NCBI GenBank assembly: GCA_963837355.1
Contig: CAWIMY010000007.1
Location: 1,736,001 to 1,800,000 of the forward strand
Direction: 5' to 3'
DNA: 64,000 nucleotides
Source: Aureispira sp963837355
GTDB taxonomy: Bacteria > Bacteroidota > Bacteroidia > Chitinophagales > Saprospiraceae
Shown: positions 9,312 to 18,011 of the stretch, piece after piece
Layout: each line of letters opens with the position of its first letter
How positions within the stretch are numbered: position 1 is the stretch's first letter
Notes under the pieces: generated by a model
Seen by the model: the letters and a program-made list of their open reading frames with translations, nothing else
Database searches by the model: none
What the model was told of the DNA's origin: nothing
Program-made: the position numbers and the translations under genes

Positions 9312-9846
9312 GATAGGTAGGATTTGCTGGTGCGGTTTGTCAATGTTTAGGGACAGACTAAACCACACTCGGTTAAAAAAAATAAATTGGTTGGTAGTAT
9401 TGCACTACACTTACTTTATGTATTAAATCGGCAAAATATTACCGCTAGACTGAAAAAACTTTAAAATAAGTGTGACAGAGAAAATCTAAAACAAAGATAA
9501 AAAAATGCAAAAATAAAAGCATTGATTATCAAGGAGAAAGTAAATCTATTTGAGGTGTGATTTTTGAGGTGTAATGCTCCCAAAGTGATAAAAAAAACTT
9601 TTTAGAAGGGCATTTTTTAACACTTTTTTAAGGAAGGGAAATCAAAAAAGCTACAAAAAAGAATGTTGCTGCTTTGTGATAACTCAATGGAATTCCCTGT
9701 TTTTATGGACGGGTTAGAAATTTAATAAGCCAATAGCTGCTATTTGCCAATGGATGAGAATGACTAGCCAGCTGCAACAGGAAAGACTTATTGAGGAGAA
9801 TTTTACAAAATAGACCAAACAGAGAATGCCGCGTGAAGAACAAAAA
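9312..9846. other. Intergenic stretch, AT-rich
   Basis: Bases 9312-9846 are AT-rich with no convincing gene. An open frame of 78 codons at 9714-9950 overlaps the next gene's end and terminator, and has cysteine- and leucine-rich low-quality composition. The promoter of the companion gene at 8640-9311 should lie near 9312-9450. Confidence 0.5.
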
Positions 9847-9878
9847 ATAGCGACAAAGAACATGTTCTTTGTCGCTAT
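9847..9878 (-). terminator. Intrinsic terminator, perfect 32-bp palindrome
   Basis: Bases 9847-9878 form a perfect palindrome (16 + 16) with an ACATGT centre. On the minus strand it is followed by a run of T, placed 26 bases after the stop of the gene at 9905-10387. It fits a Rho-independent terminator of that operon. Confidence 0.8.
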
Positions 9879-9904
9879 CAAATTATATCGCAGTAGGATC
9901 TTTG

Positions 9905-10387
9905 TTAGACCATGTTGGCATGCCAAGAAGCTCCTAAGTTGACTTTCCATTCTTTCTCTAAGGCATCCTTTGTTGTTACCAGGTTGTTGAAGACGGTTGT
10001 TTGCTCGTCAATTTCTTGTTGTGCATAAAGCTGGGCGAATGCCTCGCGTTTGGCGGCAGCCACACTACCATCTGCCTTCACGTAAGTAAAGGTCATGCGG
10101 TCAAAGAAATCGACTTGTAGAGATTGCTCTAATTCCTTGATTAAGGCAACAGAACTATCAATGGAACAACCGCTGGGCGCTTCGTAACGCTCATCCACCA
10201 TTAATACTAAAAAATGCTGATGCAGTACCTCCGCACGTGCTCGGACGGGCTTTCCATGACTTTGCCACTGCGCGACGAATTGCTGCAAACGCTGCTGCGT
10301 AGTCGTTACTTGCGCTGTTGTCAGCGCGCGGTCACTTTGGTAAATCCAAACGCGGGATTGGGCTGGAAAATCGTCGTACGCTACCAT
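9905..10387 (-). CDS. Conserved Bacteroidota protein (often labelled ABC transporter ATPase)
   Basis: 160 residues. It has the hallmarks of a small conserved Bacteroidota family: an N-terminal SRVWIYQSDR block, a GCSIDSSVALIKELE block (residues about 88-102) and a C-terminal FNNLV...W...SWH block. As I recall, databases often call this family 'ABC transporter ATPase', but no Walker A, Walker B or signature motif is present, so that name is not supported. The strict GCSIDSS motif suggests a conserved site. It starts 5 bases after the upstream Fe-S protein gene and is surely co-transcribed with it. Function unknown. Confidence 0.85.
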   Translation of the reverse strand: MVAYDDFPAQSRVWIYQSDRALTTAQVTTTQQRLQQFVAQWQSHGKPVRARAEVLHQHFLVLMVDERYEAPSGCSIDSSVALIKELEQSLQVDFFDRMTFTYVKADGSVAAAKREAFAQLYAQQEIDEQTTVFNNLVTTKDALEKEWKVNLGASWHANMV

Positions 10388-10392
10388 GGTTA

Positions 10393-11187
10393 TTACAAAT
10401 TATTAGATTGAACAATTAATTCGGATAAATCCAGTACCATAACATTGGGTTTATTACGTTCTTTGAGTCCGTCTTGTAGCATCGTGATGCAGAATGGGCA
10501 GTTGGCGGCCACCACATCGGCTCCTGTTTCCAAGACTTGATCCGTTCTAGCGGCATTAATACGGCGATCTCCTTTTTCATCCTCTTTGAACATTTGGGCA
10601 CCTCCTGCACCACAACACAAACCTTTTTGTTTGTTGTCGCGCATCTCTACCAAATCCTTATCAATGGCTTGGATGATATCGCGGGGGGCTTCATAGACCT
10701 CATTGGCACGACCTAAATAACAGGAATCGTGATAAGTGATGGTTTTGCCTTGAAATGCACCTCCGTTGACCTTCAAACGGCCATCGTCGATGAGTTCTTG
10801 TAAGAATTGCGAGTGGTGGACTACTTGCGTGTCCTGCAAACCCAATTTTGGATACTCGTTTTTTAGAATGTTGAAACAGTGGGGGCAAGTCGCTACAATT
10901 TTACGGACACCGTAATTATTGAGTACCATAATATTTTCTTGCGCTTTCATCTGAAAGGCAAATTCGTTGCCCGCTCTACGCGCTGGATCGCCTGTACAAG
11001 ATTCCTCTTTGCCCAAGACCGCAAAGTTGATTTTCAGTTCGTTTAGAATTTTGCAGAAAGCAATGGTTACTTTCTGGGCGCGCTGGTCAAAACTACCCGC
11101 ACAACCTACCCAAAACAAGACCTCAGGCTTCTGGCCTGCGGCGTGTAAATCGGCCATAATTGGCACATTCAATTTCTGATCGCTCAT
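10393..11187 (-). CDS. CCG-domain (Fe-S)-binding oxidoreductase subunit
   Basis: 264 residues with two cysteine-rich CCG domains like those of HdrB, GlpC, GlcF and LutA. Visible motifs are WVGCAGSFDQR, a CPHCFN block, YHDSCYLGR, the canonical GLCCGAGGAQMF and CPFCITML. These cysteines bind iron-sulfur clusters in electron-transfer subunits of oxidoreductases. The residues between blocks and the length fit a stand-alone subunit of the kind that follows a ferredoxin-like partner gene in Bacteroidota; that partner is not next to it here. The ATG at 11187 is the natural start. It lies in an operon with the 160-residue protein downstream. Confidence 0.88.
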   Translation of the reverse strand: MSDQKLNVPIMADLHAAGQKPEVLFWVGCAGSFDQRAQKVTIAFCKILNELKINFAVLGKEESCTGDPARRAGNEFAFQMKAQENIMVLNNYGVRKIVATCPHCFNILKNEYPKLGLQDTQVVHHSQFLQELIDDGRLKVNGGAFQGKTITYHDSCYLGRANEVYEAPRDIIQAIDKDLVEMRDNKQKGLCCGAGGAQMFKEDEKGDRRINAARTDQVLETGADVVAANCPFCITMLQDGLKERNKPNVMVLDLSELIVQSNNL

Positions 11188-11375
11188 ATATCGCTATCTA
11201 TTTCTATTATCAATTGATGGTGGTGAACCCTTAAATATCTTCCTATACAGGAATAACGAGACTTCAATGAAGGCCTTAAACTACTAAAAAAGCCCCAAAT
11301 TTCCGATTAACTAACCCTATTTGCCGTACTTTGTTTTGTTTCTAAATTAAAAATTGTTTTAAAGTAGAACCTTCC

Positions 11376-13574
11376 CTAAGGAACCAGCCCCAAAATACGG
11401 GGGACATCCCAAATGGACATAAAAAATGCGCCGTACTTATCTTGTAAAATTTGCTGCTCCTCCCGCTGCCAAAAGTGCAATTGACTAACAGGATACAAAT
11501 AACCGTAAGCATAAGCTGTACTACCTCCATTGGGCAAATAGCGAGCAATGCGTCCAACAGGGTAACGGTAACGACTTTCTTGTGCTTCTACCAGTTGTTG
11601 TGCTGTGAGTCTAACAACACTAGCTGTCGCTAATTCTTGTTGCCAATCGTAGATTTTATTTTTATTAAGCTGGTTGCTTCGGCGTTGTTGCAAGGCGCGG
11701 AGCGTGTGTATTTTGTGTTGAGCGCGCAGTTGGGTTACGTGCAGGGCTGCCTGTAGCTCGGCCAGTACTTCTTGACGCGCTGAAGTGAGGGCAGGAGTTT
11801 GCGCCTGAAAAGCTTGCAGCACAGCGTTACTTTTGCTGCTAAATTCTTCTAAGGGTACTAATACGTTAGTTGTCAAGCGATCCAAATCTTGTTGGGCAGC
11901 TTTTTTGCGGAGCCAGCGATACGATTCATAAGGGCGGGGATGAAATTCCAAGGCCAAAGGCGCAGGCAACTCATCGGTGACGGTTTGGGCAACCACATAG
12001 CGAATGAGTTGTTCGTCTTTGAGGTAGTGTTGTTGCAGCGCTGCTAGTTCATTAAAATAATTCATAATGTTCTGATTATGAAAAATATCTCCTAAAAATT
12101 GGGTGGCACTAGGACGCATCAAGCGCGCATTAAAAGTATGTTCCCAAGACCAGCGCGCAATGCTCCAGTCAATTGACCAATACCCCCATTCCCAACCCGA
12201 GGTAAAGGTCAAATGGCCAGCAACATCTAGCGAATCCATTAATAGAATATCCTCCAAACGCGTCTGTAAATAAGGCATTAAGTACATCGGGACAGAATTA
12301 TCAAACGTAATCCAATAAGCCGATTCGGGAAAATACCAAGTCTCGCGTTGCTGTTGTTGCTCTTTCAATAAGGTCAGTAAATGTAAGAGGTTTTTATTCT
12401 GATAGACAGGAGCAACAGAATCGGTCAACCCATAAAACATAACGGTATGAATGAACATCGCCCGATTGGCATCCAAGGCTTTTTGTTCAGTGGTCAACGT
12501 ATCCGTTTCCTGTACCCTACCCACCATTTGGTCGTCTTGAACCACATGTTGCCGCCCTGCTAGATGCGCTTGGTAAGTATTCACCACCAAGTCCGTGACA
12601 AACAACGTCAGTTCTTGTGTTTTAGAAACATTGCCTTTGGTAAACTCAGTGGTGGAGCCTTCCATGGCAATGACATCCCAAGGCACTCGAAACAAGAGCG
12701 CGAGGCGCGCTGCGATTTGTTGTTGGGCACTTTTGAGCGAAGCGGGAAATTTTTGATAGAGCTTGAAGGCTTTTTGTTGTGTCATGTGCAGCGAAATATC
12801 AATGCCAACCAACACCCCGCGCTCGTGTGCATACGTTACCGCAGGGGCAATATAGGTCAACCAACGCTCCAAGTTTTCATTTTCTAATAAATTGAACTCA
12901 AAATAATTTTGTTGATTATGCGCTAACCAGTCAATGTACTCTTTGATTTGCGCCAAGCCCTCGGGACAATCTGGGTTGAGGAGCGGCTCGGTCAATTCCA
13001 GTGGGTGCATGGTGTGAATATGAAAGCCTTTTTTCTCAAATCGAGGGCGGGCTGTCCAAACAAAATCCTCGGTGAGCGGCCAATAATCGAGCTGTGGAAT
13101 AATGGTCTTTTTAGGATGATAAAAAGCAAACCACAGCTGCTCTTGCAACAAGCCATACAAGCCATAACTGACACCAATATAGGTGGGCGTTTCCAGCTGC
13201 AATTCTAATTGTCGGCCATTTCGTTTGGACGTCCATTGATATTGATGAGGCGGATAGGCAATAGAAGGATAAGGCCGCTGGGTACTAGCTACTGTTTGGG
13301 TAGGCAGAGTGCTGCCATCTAAGTCGGGTAAAACCAGTAAAATTTCTTGTTGCCGATCGTTGACGTTGACCGTACATTGGCAGGCTTGTGCCAACAATTG
13401 AATACAGTCATCTACCGTTCGTTGTACAGCGGGTTGCTCCAACATTTGCCGACTTACCAGAATGGAAATACCTTCGATGGCTGCTAGGGGGTGGACAATA
13501 GCTGTTAAGCAGATAAAAAGTAGGGGGAAATAATATTTTTTAATCACGCAGTGGTAACTTTGACGCTGCAACAA
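11376..13574 (-). CDS. Secreted glycoside-hydrolase-like protein
   Basis: Up to 732 residues. No in-frame ATG precedes the signal peptide: the TTG at 13574 or the GTG at 13547 (VIKKYYFPLLFICLTAIV) are the candidate starts, and the GTG gives the cleaner signal peptide. The region SYGLYGLLQEQLWFAFYHP resembles the N-terminal domain shared by GH20, GH67 alpha-glucuronidase and GH115 enzymes. RPRFEKKGFHIHT then looks like the first strand of a TIM barrel. A long helical C-terminal part follows. I could not identify a certain catalytic pair, so the family and sugar target stay open. It is likely a periplasmic or surface enzyme of polysaccharide breakdown (inference). Confidence 0.7.
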   Translation of the reverse strand: MLQRQSYHCVIKKYYFPLLFICLTAIVHPLAAIEGISILVSRQMLEQPAVQRTVDDCIQLLAQACQCTVNVNDRQQEILLVLPDLDGSTLPTQTVASTQRPYPSIAYPPHQYQWTSKRNGRQLELQLETPTYIGVSYGLYGLLQEQLWFAFYHPKKTIIPQLDYWPLTEDFVWTARPRFEKKGFHIHTMHPLELTEPLLNPDCPEGLAQIKEYIDWLAHNQQNYFEFNLLENENLERWLTYIAPAVTYAHERGVLVGIDISLHMTQQKAFKLYQKFPASLKSAQQQIAARLALLFRVPWDVIAMEGSTTEFTKGNVSKTQELTLFVTDLVVNTYQAHLAGRQHVVQDDQMVGRVQETDTLTTEQKALDANRAMFIHTVMFYGLTDSVAPVYQNKNLLHLLTLLKEQQQQRETWYFPESAYWITFDNSVPMYLMPYLQTRLEDILLMDSLDVAGHLTFTSGWEWGYWSIDWSIARWSWEHTFNARLMRPSATQFLGDIFHNQNIMNYFNELAALQQHYLKDEQLIRYVVAQTVTDELPAPLALEFHPRPYESYRWLRKKAAQQDLDRLTTNVLVPLEEFSSKSNAVLQAFQAQTPALTSARQEVLAELQAALHVTQLRAQHKIHTLRALQQRRSNQLNKNKIYDWQQELATASVVRLTAQQLVEAQESRYRYPVGRIARYLPNGGSTAYAYGYLYPVSQLHFWQREEQQILQDKYGAFFMSIWDVPRILGLVP

Positions 13575-13938
13575 CTGGGCTACCGTTGCGGGCAGTGGTA
13601 CTGCCCCGTAATGGTACGGTCAAAAACTTATAGGCACTCGTTGGCGACTACAAAACAAAACGCTGTTCTGAGCGTTTGCTAGTAGAGGGTGGCTAGCGCT
13701 TGTTGCAACCAGGTTAGAGATCATTAAGAATAAAAATGAGGGCTCAAAAATAGCAAAGATTTACAGCATTGTTTGCAAATCAGCGCCTTTGTTTGCATTT
13801 TTATAGAATCCCCCATGGCGTAGCTGCTTAAATTAACCGTTCTTTGCATGATCTAATCGCAGTTGAAGGAGCGGTCTTCTCTTCTAACAGGAAGGCTCGT
13901 TTACCCAATTGTATCCACTTAACTAAACATCACTACGA
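13575..13938. other. Divergent intergenic region
   Basis: About 360 bases between the glycoside-hydrolase-like gene (minus) and the SPOR gene (plus). It should hold both promoters. I see no gene, tRNA or strong hairpin. Confidence 0.5.
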
Positions 13939-15492
13939 ATGAAGATGCACCAACTTTTCCTTTTTTTAGCGCTCCTATTGGGGGCTAGTGCTGCCCATGC
14001 CGCCACTCCAGAAAAAGTCTATGAAATCCAATTGGCTACTTATGCCTCCCCTGATTACCAAGAATTTGCGCCCTTATTCAACATAGGGTATGTCTATACC
14101 AAAGCGACCGAAAGTGGCTTATTCAAAGTGTTGATGGGAACTTACAGCAGTAAGGAATTCGCTCAGAAGAAATTAGCGGCGGTGCAACGCAAAGGCTTCA
14201 AAGATGCCTTTTTGGTCGCGCGGACGTTGAGTGAAGAAGACGCGGTTTATATCGTACAATTGGCTACTTATGACCAACAAGCAGATGTCTATTGGCCTGA
14301 TTGGCAGCGTTTGTCTACGCAATTAGTCGCGCAATTGAGCGACGACAAAGTACGTGTAGCAGTAGGGCCTTTCTTTACTCGAGTAGAGGCAGAGGAAGTG
14401 CAATTGCGCCTACAGCGTATTGGCCCAAAGGATATTTTTATCAAAAAAGTAAGCGATAAAGTCCTCCACGAAGTAGGACAATTTGATTGGCAGCGCGTCC
14501 CTAGTTATGGACAAAGCTCAGGAACCGTGCGCAATTCTGTCAAGGCTTTACAATTGCTCTTATCAGAGCAAAAGCTTTACGATGTGCCTTCCAATGGCCT
14601 TTTGACTTCTAAAACAAAAGCGGCCATCGAAACTTTTAAGAAAACCAACGACCATTACAAGCGTCATTTGTTGATGGTGAAAAGCGATCAAGCCGCTTAC
14701 AAAATAGAACCTTATACTTTGCAATATTATATCAACCGCATTCCTGAGGAGCCCGCCAAAGCCGCCGCAGGATTGAAGCAATTCAAGAATCCGATTGCCA
14801 AGATGTTCTTAGCCTATATTTATTTTAACGAAGATGTCGCGATGGTCAATAAGACCCAAGAGGTCAATCGTTTGATGAACGAGGCGCTGACCGAAGTATT
14901 TAAAGGGTATCGCGGGAAAACGCGTTACGATTACAGTATGCGCTATGCGTATGAGGATTTGGAGCAATTGCTCAACCATCTCAAAGCGGTACACGAAGTC
15001 TTGAAAGTGCGCCCTGATATGCCTTGTTGGTTGTTGCAACGCCATCCTAAGGCGGTGCAAACCGCCTTCCGCCCTTATTGGAACAATAGCCGCGACGATT
15101 ACAATGTATCGAACGATTGTGGCAGCTTTTTGGATCAAGAAAACCTACAGGTGTTGTTGCTAGTCTCAGAAGAATTTGCCGCCAATGACCAACAAGAACA
15201 GACCTTGATGGACATCAATCGTTGGTATGTTTTGCCTCGTCCAATTCCTCATCAAGAAATTGAGCAATTGGAGCAGTGGAATGGACGGTTGTGGAGTGGC
15301 TTGGCACGGCTCAAAGCGGGCAGTCCATTAGAACAAAATATGTATACCTTGTTGCGCTTTAGTTATTACGATGCTTTGCAAGACTTAGAAAGCCACTTTA
15401 TGGAAAAAGGATTGCCTGGTGTAGAAGCCCGCTCTCTTGGACTAAAGGTCTTAAAAGAAGCCGTTGGCCCTAATTTAGCGGCTTATTTATAG
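13939..15492 (+). CDS. Secreted SPOR-like / peptidoglycan-binding protein
   Basis: 517 residues. Residues 1-21 form a signal peptide ending in AHA. Two SPOR-like repeats follow: YEIQLATYASPDY...FKVLMGTYSSKEFAQKKLAAVQ (residues about 29-95) and YIVQLATYDQQADV...VRVAVGPFFTRVEAEEVQLRL (about 105-165). SPOR domains bind peptidoglycan with denuded glycan strands. A PG_binding_1-like block comes next (SVKALQLLL...DVPSNGLLTSKTKAAIETFK, about 200-235). The remaining 270 residues are not recognised. It probably acts at the cell wall in the periplasm. A strong terminator follows directly. Confidence 0.8.
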   Translation: MKMHQLFLFLALLLGASAAHAATPEKVYEIQLATYASPDYQEFAPLFNIGYVYTKATESGLFKVLMGTYSSKEFAQKKLAAVQRKGFKDAFLVARTLSEEDAVYIVQLATYDQQADVYWPDWQRLSTQLVAQLSDDKVRVAVGPFFTRVEAEEVQLRLQRIGPKDIFIKKVSDKVLHEVGQFDWQRVPSYGQSSGTVRNSVKALQLLLSEQKLYDVPSNGLLTSKTKAAIETFKKTNDHYKRHLLMVKSDQAAYKIEPYTLQYYINRIPEEPAKAAAGLKQFKNPIAKMFLAYIYFNEDVAMVNKTQEVNRLMNEALTEVFKGYRGKTRYDYSMRYAYEDLEQLLNHLKAVHEVLKVRPDMPCWLLQRHPKAVQTAFRPYWNNSRDDYNVSNDCGSFLDQENLQVLLLVSEEFAANDQQEQTLMDINRWYVLPRPIPHQEIEQLEQWNGRLWSGLARLKAGSPLEQNMYTLLRFSYYDALQDLESHFMEKGLPGVEARSLGLKVLKEAVGPNLAAYL

Positions 15493-15518
15493 AAAAGTTA
15501 CTGGTGAAATTATGTATA

Positions 15519-15568
15519 AAAGCTGTTTAAACAAGGCTCCATCAAACGGTACTTGTTTAAACAGCTTT
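15519..15568 (+). terminator. Intrinsic terminator after SPOR gene
   Basis: A perfect 17-bp stem (arms 15519-15535 and 15552-15568) with a 16-base loop is followed by GCTTTTTC. It lies 27 bases after the stop codon of the SPOR gene. It covers the TTG at 15567, which helps rule that codon out as the start of the next gene. Confidence 0.85.
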
Positions 15569-15593
15569 GCTTTTTCAAAAACTAAGAATACTT

Positions 15594-16178
15594 ATGCGAT
15601 TAACTATTTTATGTATGGTCTTTTGGCTAGTTGTCAACGGATTGGGGAGCTGTACCCCTCCTGTCGATTTAGAGGGAACCAAGGAAAAGCGTTTTTTATG
15701 GCTGATGCGGCACAGCAAGGCCAGCGACAAGGAAAAATATGAAGACTTGCTACGCCCGTTGACTAAAAAAGGGGAGAAGCAGGCGCGGAAAATTGGCGCT
15801 TACATTAAGGCGCAGGGAAAAACGGTTGATTGTATTTTGAGCAGTTCGGCGACGCGCAACAAAGAAACGGCTCTATTAGTGGCTAAGGAATTGGGGTATC
15901 CTACGGAGAAGATCCGCATTGATTCTAGCCTTTATAAATGTAAAACACGCGTGCTCATAGAAGCCATCAAATCCCTGCCTGATTCTTGTCGCGAAGTGTT
16001 GGTTATTGGACACAATCCGTCCACCATTCAAGCGGCCAATCATTTTCAGCGCGATACTATTTTTACTGATGTGCCTACGTCGGGTTTGATCGGTATCAAG
16101 TTTAGCGAGCAGCGTTGGTCGATTGTAGGACACAAGGAGGGAAAATTTGATTTTTTTACCCATCCGCGTCATTTGTAA
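15594..16178 (+). CDS. Lipoprotein with SixA-type histidine phosphatase domain
   Basis: 194 residues from the ATG at 15594. The first 20 residues are a lipoprotein signal (MRLTILCMVFW...LGSC) with Cys20 as the lipidation site. The rest is a histidine-phosphatase (phosphoglycerate-mutase-like) domain of the SixA type: LMRHSKAS carries the phospho-accepting His, SSSATRNKETA the conserved Arg, and VIGHNPS the second His. SixA enzymes are normally cytoplasmic and dephosphorylate phosphohistidine proteins, so a lipidated, exported form is unusual. The export prediction rests only on the N-terminus. The substrate is unknown. Its last codons form one arm of an inverted repeat shared with the convergent gene's 3' flank. 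Confidence 0.85.
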   Translation: MRLTILCMVFWLVVNGLGSCTPPVDLEGTKEKRFLWLMRHSKASDKEKYEDLLRPLTKKGEKQARKIGAYIKAQGKTVDCILSSSATRNKETALLVAKELGYPTEKIRIDSSLYKCKTRVLIEAIKSLPDSCREVLVIGHNPSTIQAANHFQRDTIFTDVPTSGLIGIKFSEQRWSIVGHKEGKFDFFTHPRHL

Positions 16179-16220
16179 ATGCTCAATGCGCTTACAGAAT
16201 CGCTGACGCGGATGGGTAAA
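16155..16220. repeat. Long inverted repeat at a convergent gene junction
   Basis: A perfect 17-bp inverted repeat, arms 16155-16171 and 16204-16220, with a 32-base loop. The left arm lies inside the last codons of the SixA-like gene, and the right arm ends 7 bases before the stop of the convergent solute-binding gene. Neither strand has a T tract after the hairpin, so it is not a standard intrinsic terminator, but it could protect mRNA ends or stop both transcripts. Confidence 0.6.
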
Positions 16221-16226
16221 GAAGTC

Positions 16227-18011
16227 TTACTCCGCTTTGTAATTTTCATCCAGTTGGAACAAACGAGCGGCATAGCCTGGGCGCAAGGAAAGCGGCGGGG
16301 CATTTTTGAAGCGTTTGTGAATGGCGGCACATAGTTTAGGAGCAATCAAGAACACATAAGGTTGCTGCTCGGCAATCAGTTCTTGAAAACGCAGATATAA
16401 GGCGGTACGTGCTTGCTCGTCGATGGTTACCCGAATGGTTTCGATCAAGCGATCACTTTCTTCGTTGCCAAATCCTACCATGTTGCTACCTTCGTACGTA
16501 TCGGACTCGGTGTGCCAAATCTGCTTAAAATCATCCAGCGTAGGCGCTTGCCCCCAAGCGAGGATGTACAAATCATAATCGCGGTCTTTGAGACGTTTGA
16601 TGATAATGGACAATTCGGCAGCGACCAATTGAATGTCAATACCTACGCGCTCGGCTTCATCCTTCAAAATTTGGGCAACATCCTTATAGAATTTTTTGCC
16701 TTTTGGATAAAGCATTTTTAAAGTCATTTTGACCCGTTGTCCATTGATCATTTTATCTAAGACATTATCACCGTCGGTATCCTTCCAGCCTGCTTCTTCC
16801 AACAAACTAGCGGCTTTATTGACATCAAAAGCAGTCGTAACGATGTTCTCGTTGTAATGTTTTTTTAGTGGACTAACAGGGCCATTCACTGGTGTTGCTA
16901 AGCCATTGGAAAGGTCTTCTGTAATGTAATCTTTGTCTACTAAATGCGCGAGGGCTTTGCGTACCCGAACGTCTGTCAAGGCAGGCGACTTCATGTTAAT
17001 GCCAATATAGCGGTAAGCAAAACCATCATAAGCTTTCAGGTGAAAATTTTTCACAACGCGCTCATCGGCTTGTAGCTCTACAAATTTCTCTTCAGGAATA
17101 GACATCATAACGTCCAATTCTTGCTCTTTGAGCGACAAGATCGCATTGTTGTCATCAGACAGCACCCGAAACAATAATTTTGAAGGATAAGCGGCGATAT
17201 AGGGCACGTCTACTTGATCGCCCCACCAGTTGCTTTTACGCTCCAATTTCACGTGTTGCTGGTCAACAATTTCGGTTACTTTATAAGCGCCTGCCCCTTT
17301 GATTTTTTCGGCTTCTAGGTTATAATTATTATTAAAATCCTCTGCAAAATCAATGATGCGCTGATCCAATAACAAGCGGTCTAGTTGCGCGGGATCATTG
17401 AGCTCTTTGATTGTGAAATCACTCATCAACCCTTGTGCATCGTAGTAATAAGCGGGCAAAATGGAAATAGTGCCAATGGCCAATTCTGCCAAATGGTACA
17501 ACTTACAGTAAACCGTAAATTTTTTGGGATTGGTTGGATCCACAACAATATCTTCTACACACTCCATAAAGGAGCGCTGTGAGGCGGCATTGGTTTTAGG
17601 ACTTTTAATGGCCTTCATTGTGAAGACATAATCTTCGGCAGTAATAGGAGTGCCATTGTCCCACACGGCTTCTTCCCGAATTTCGTAATGGTAAGCCGTT
17701 CGGTCACCGTCTACGGCTTCTGTCCGAGCACGTGCTGTTGCCAAGTAAGGTCTAAAACTTGTAAAATCATCGGGATCAATCTCTAACAAACCACAATGAA
17801 CATTTAAGTCCAAAATTTCACTGGCAATACCTGTAGAAGCCAATAGAATGTTGAGGTTTTTGGGACTGTCTTTGATAGAAATCTTTACGGTGAAGTCTTT
17901 TTGAACCTTTTTTTCAGGGGCGGCGGGTTGATCACCATCGCAGCTGAAGAGGAACAATAGACAACTGACTAACAGCCATAAGCTGTTAAAGGGATGCTTG
18001 GTTGCGAACAT
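16227..18011 (-). CDS. Family 5 (Opp/Dpp-type) solute-binding lipoprotein
   Basis: 594 residues. The signal ends with LFSC, so Cys24 is the lipidation site and the protein should be held at the membrane. The SBP_bac_5 fold is clear: an EIREEAVWDNGTPITAEDYVFTMKA-like block (residues about 115-135), MKSPALTDVRVRKALAHLVDK (about 340-360), LLEEAGWKDTDGD (about 405) and a DYDLYILAWG block near 490. Family members bind peptides, nickel or other solutes for ABC importers. No permease or ATPase gene is next to it, so the transporter is encoded elsewhere or the protein has taken another role. The ATG at 18011 is well placed for the signal peptide. Confidence 0.9.
   Translation of the reverse strand: MFATKHPFNSLWLLVSCLLFLFSCDGDQPAAPEKKVQKDFTVKISIKDSPKNLNILLASTGIASEILDLNVHCGLLEIDPDDFTSFRPYLATARARTEAVDGDRTAYHYEIREEAVWDNGTPITAEDYVFTMKAIKSPKTNAASQRSFMECVEDIVVDPTNPKKFTVYCKLYHLAELAIGTISILPAYYYDAQGLMSDFTIKELNDPAQLDRLLLDQRIIDFAEDFNNNYNLEAEKIKGAGAYKVTEIVDQQHVKLERKSNWWGDQVDVPYIAAYPSKLLFRVLSDDNNAILSLKEQELDVMMSIPEEKFVELQADERVVKNFHLKAYDGFAYRYIGINMKSPALTDVRVRKALAHLVDKDYITEDLSNGLATPVNGPVSPLKKHYNENIVTTAFDVNKAASLLEEAGWKDTDGDNVLDKMINGQRVKMTLKMLYPKGKKFYKDVAQILKDEAERVGIDIQLVAAELSIIIKRLKDRDYDLYILAWGQAPTLDDFKQIWHTESDTYEGSNMVGFGNEESDRLIETIRVTIDEQARTALYLRFQELIAEQQPYVFLIAPKLCAAIHKRFKNAPPLSLRPGYAARLFQLDENYKAE

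Noticed and set aside
9714..9950. 78-codon minus-strand frame
   Set aside because: Runs through the terminator palindrome and into the end of the 160-residue gene; composition unlike the neighbours.
12564..12887. Plus-strand frame inside the glycoside-hydrolase-like gene
   Set aside because: Shadow of a gene whose minus-strand frame is clearly coding.
15567..15593. Upstream TTG start for the SixA-like phosphatase
   Set aside because: It lies inside the terminator of the preceding gene and adds residues before the lipoprotein signal.
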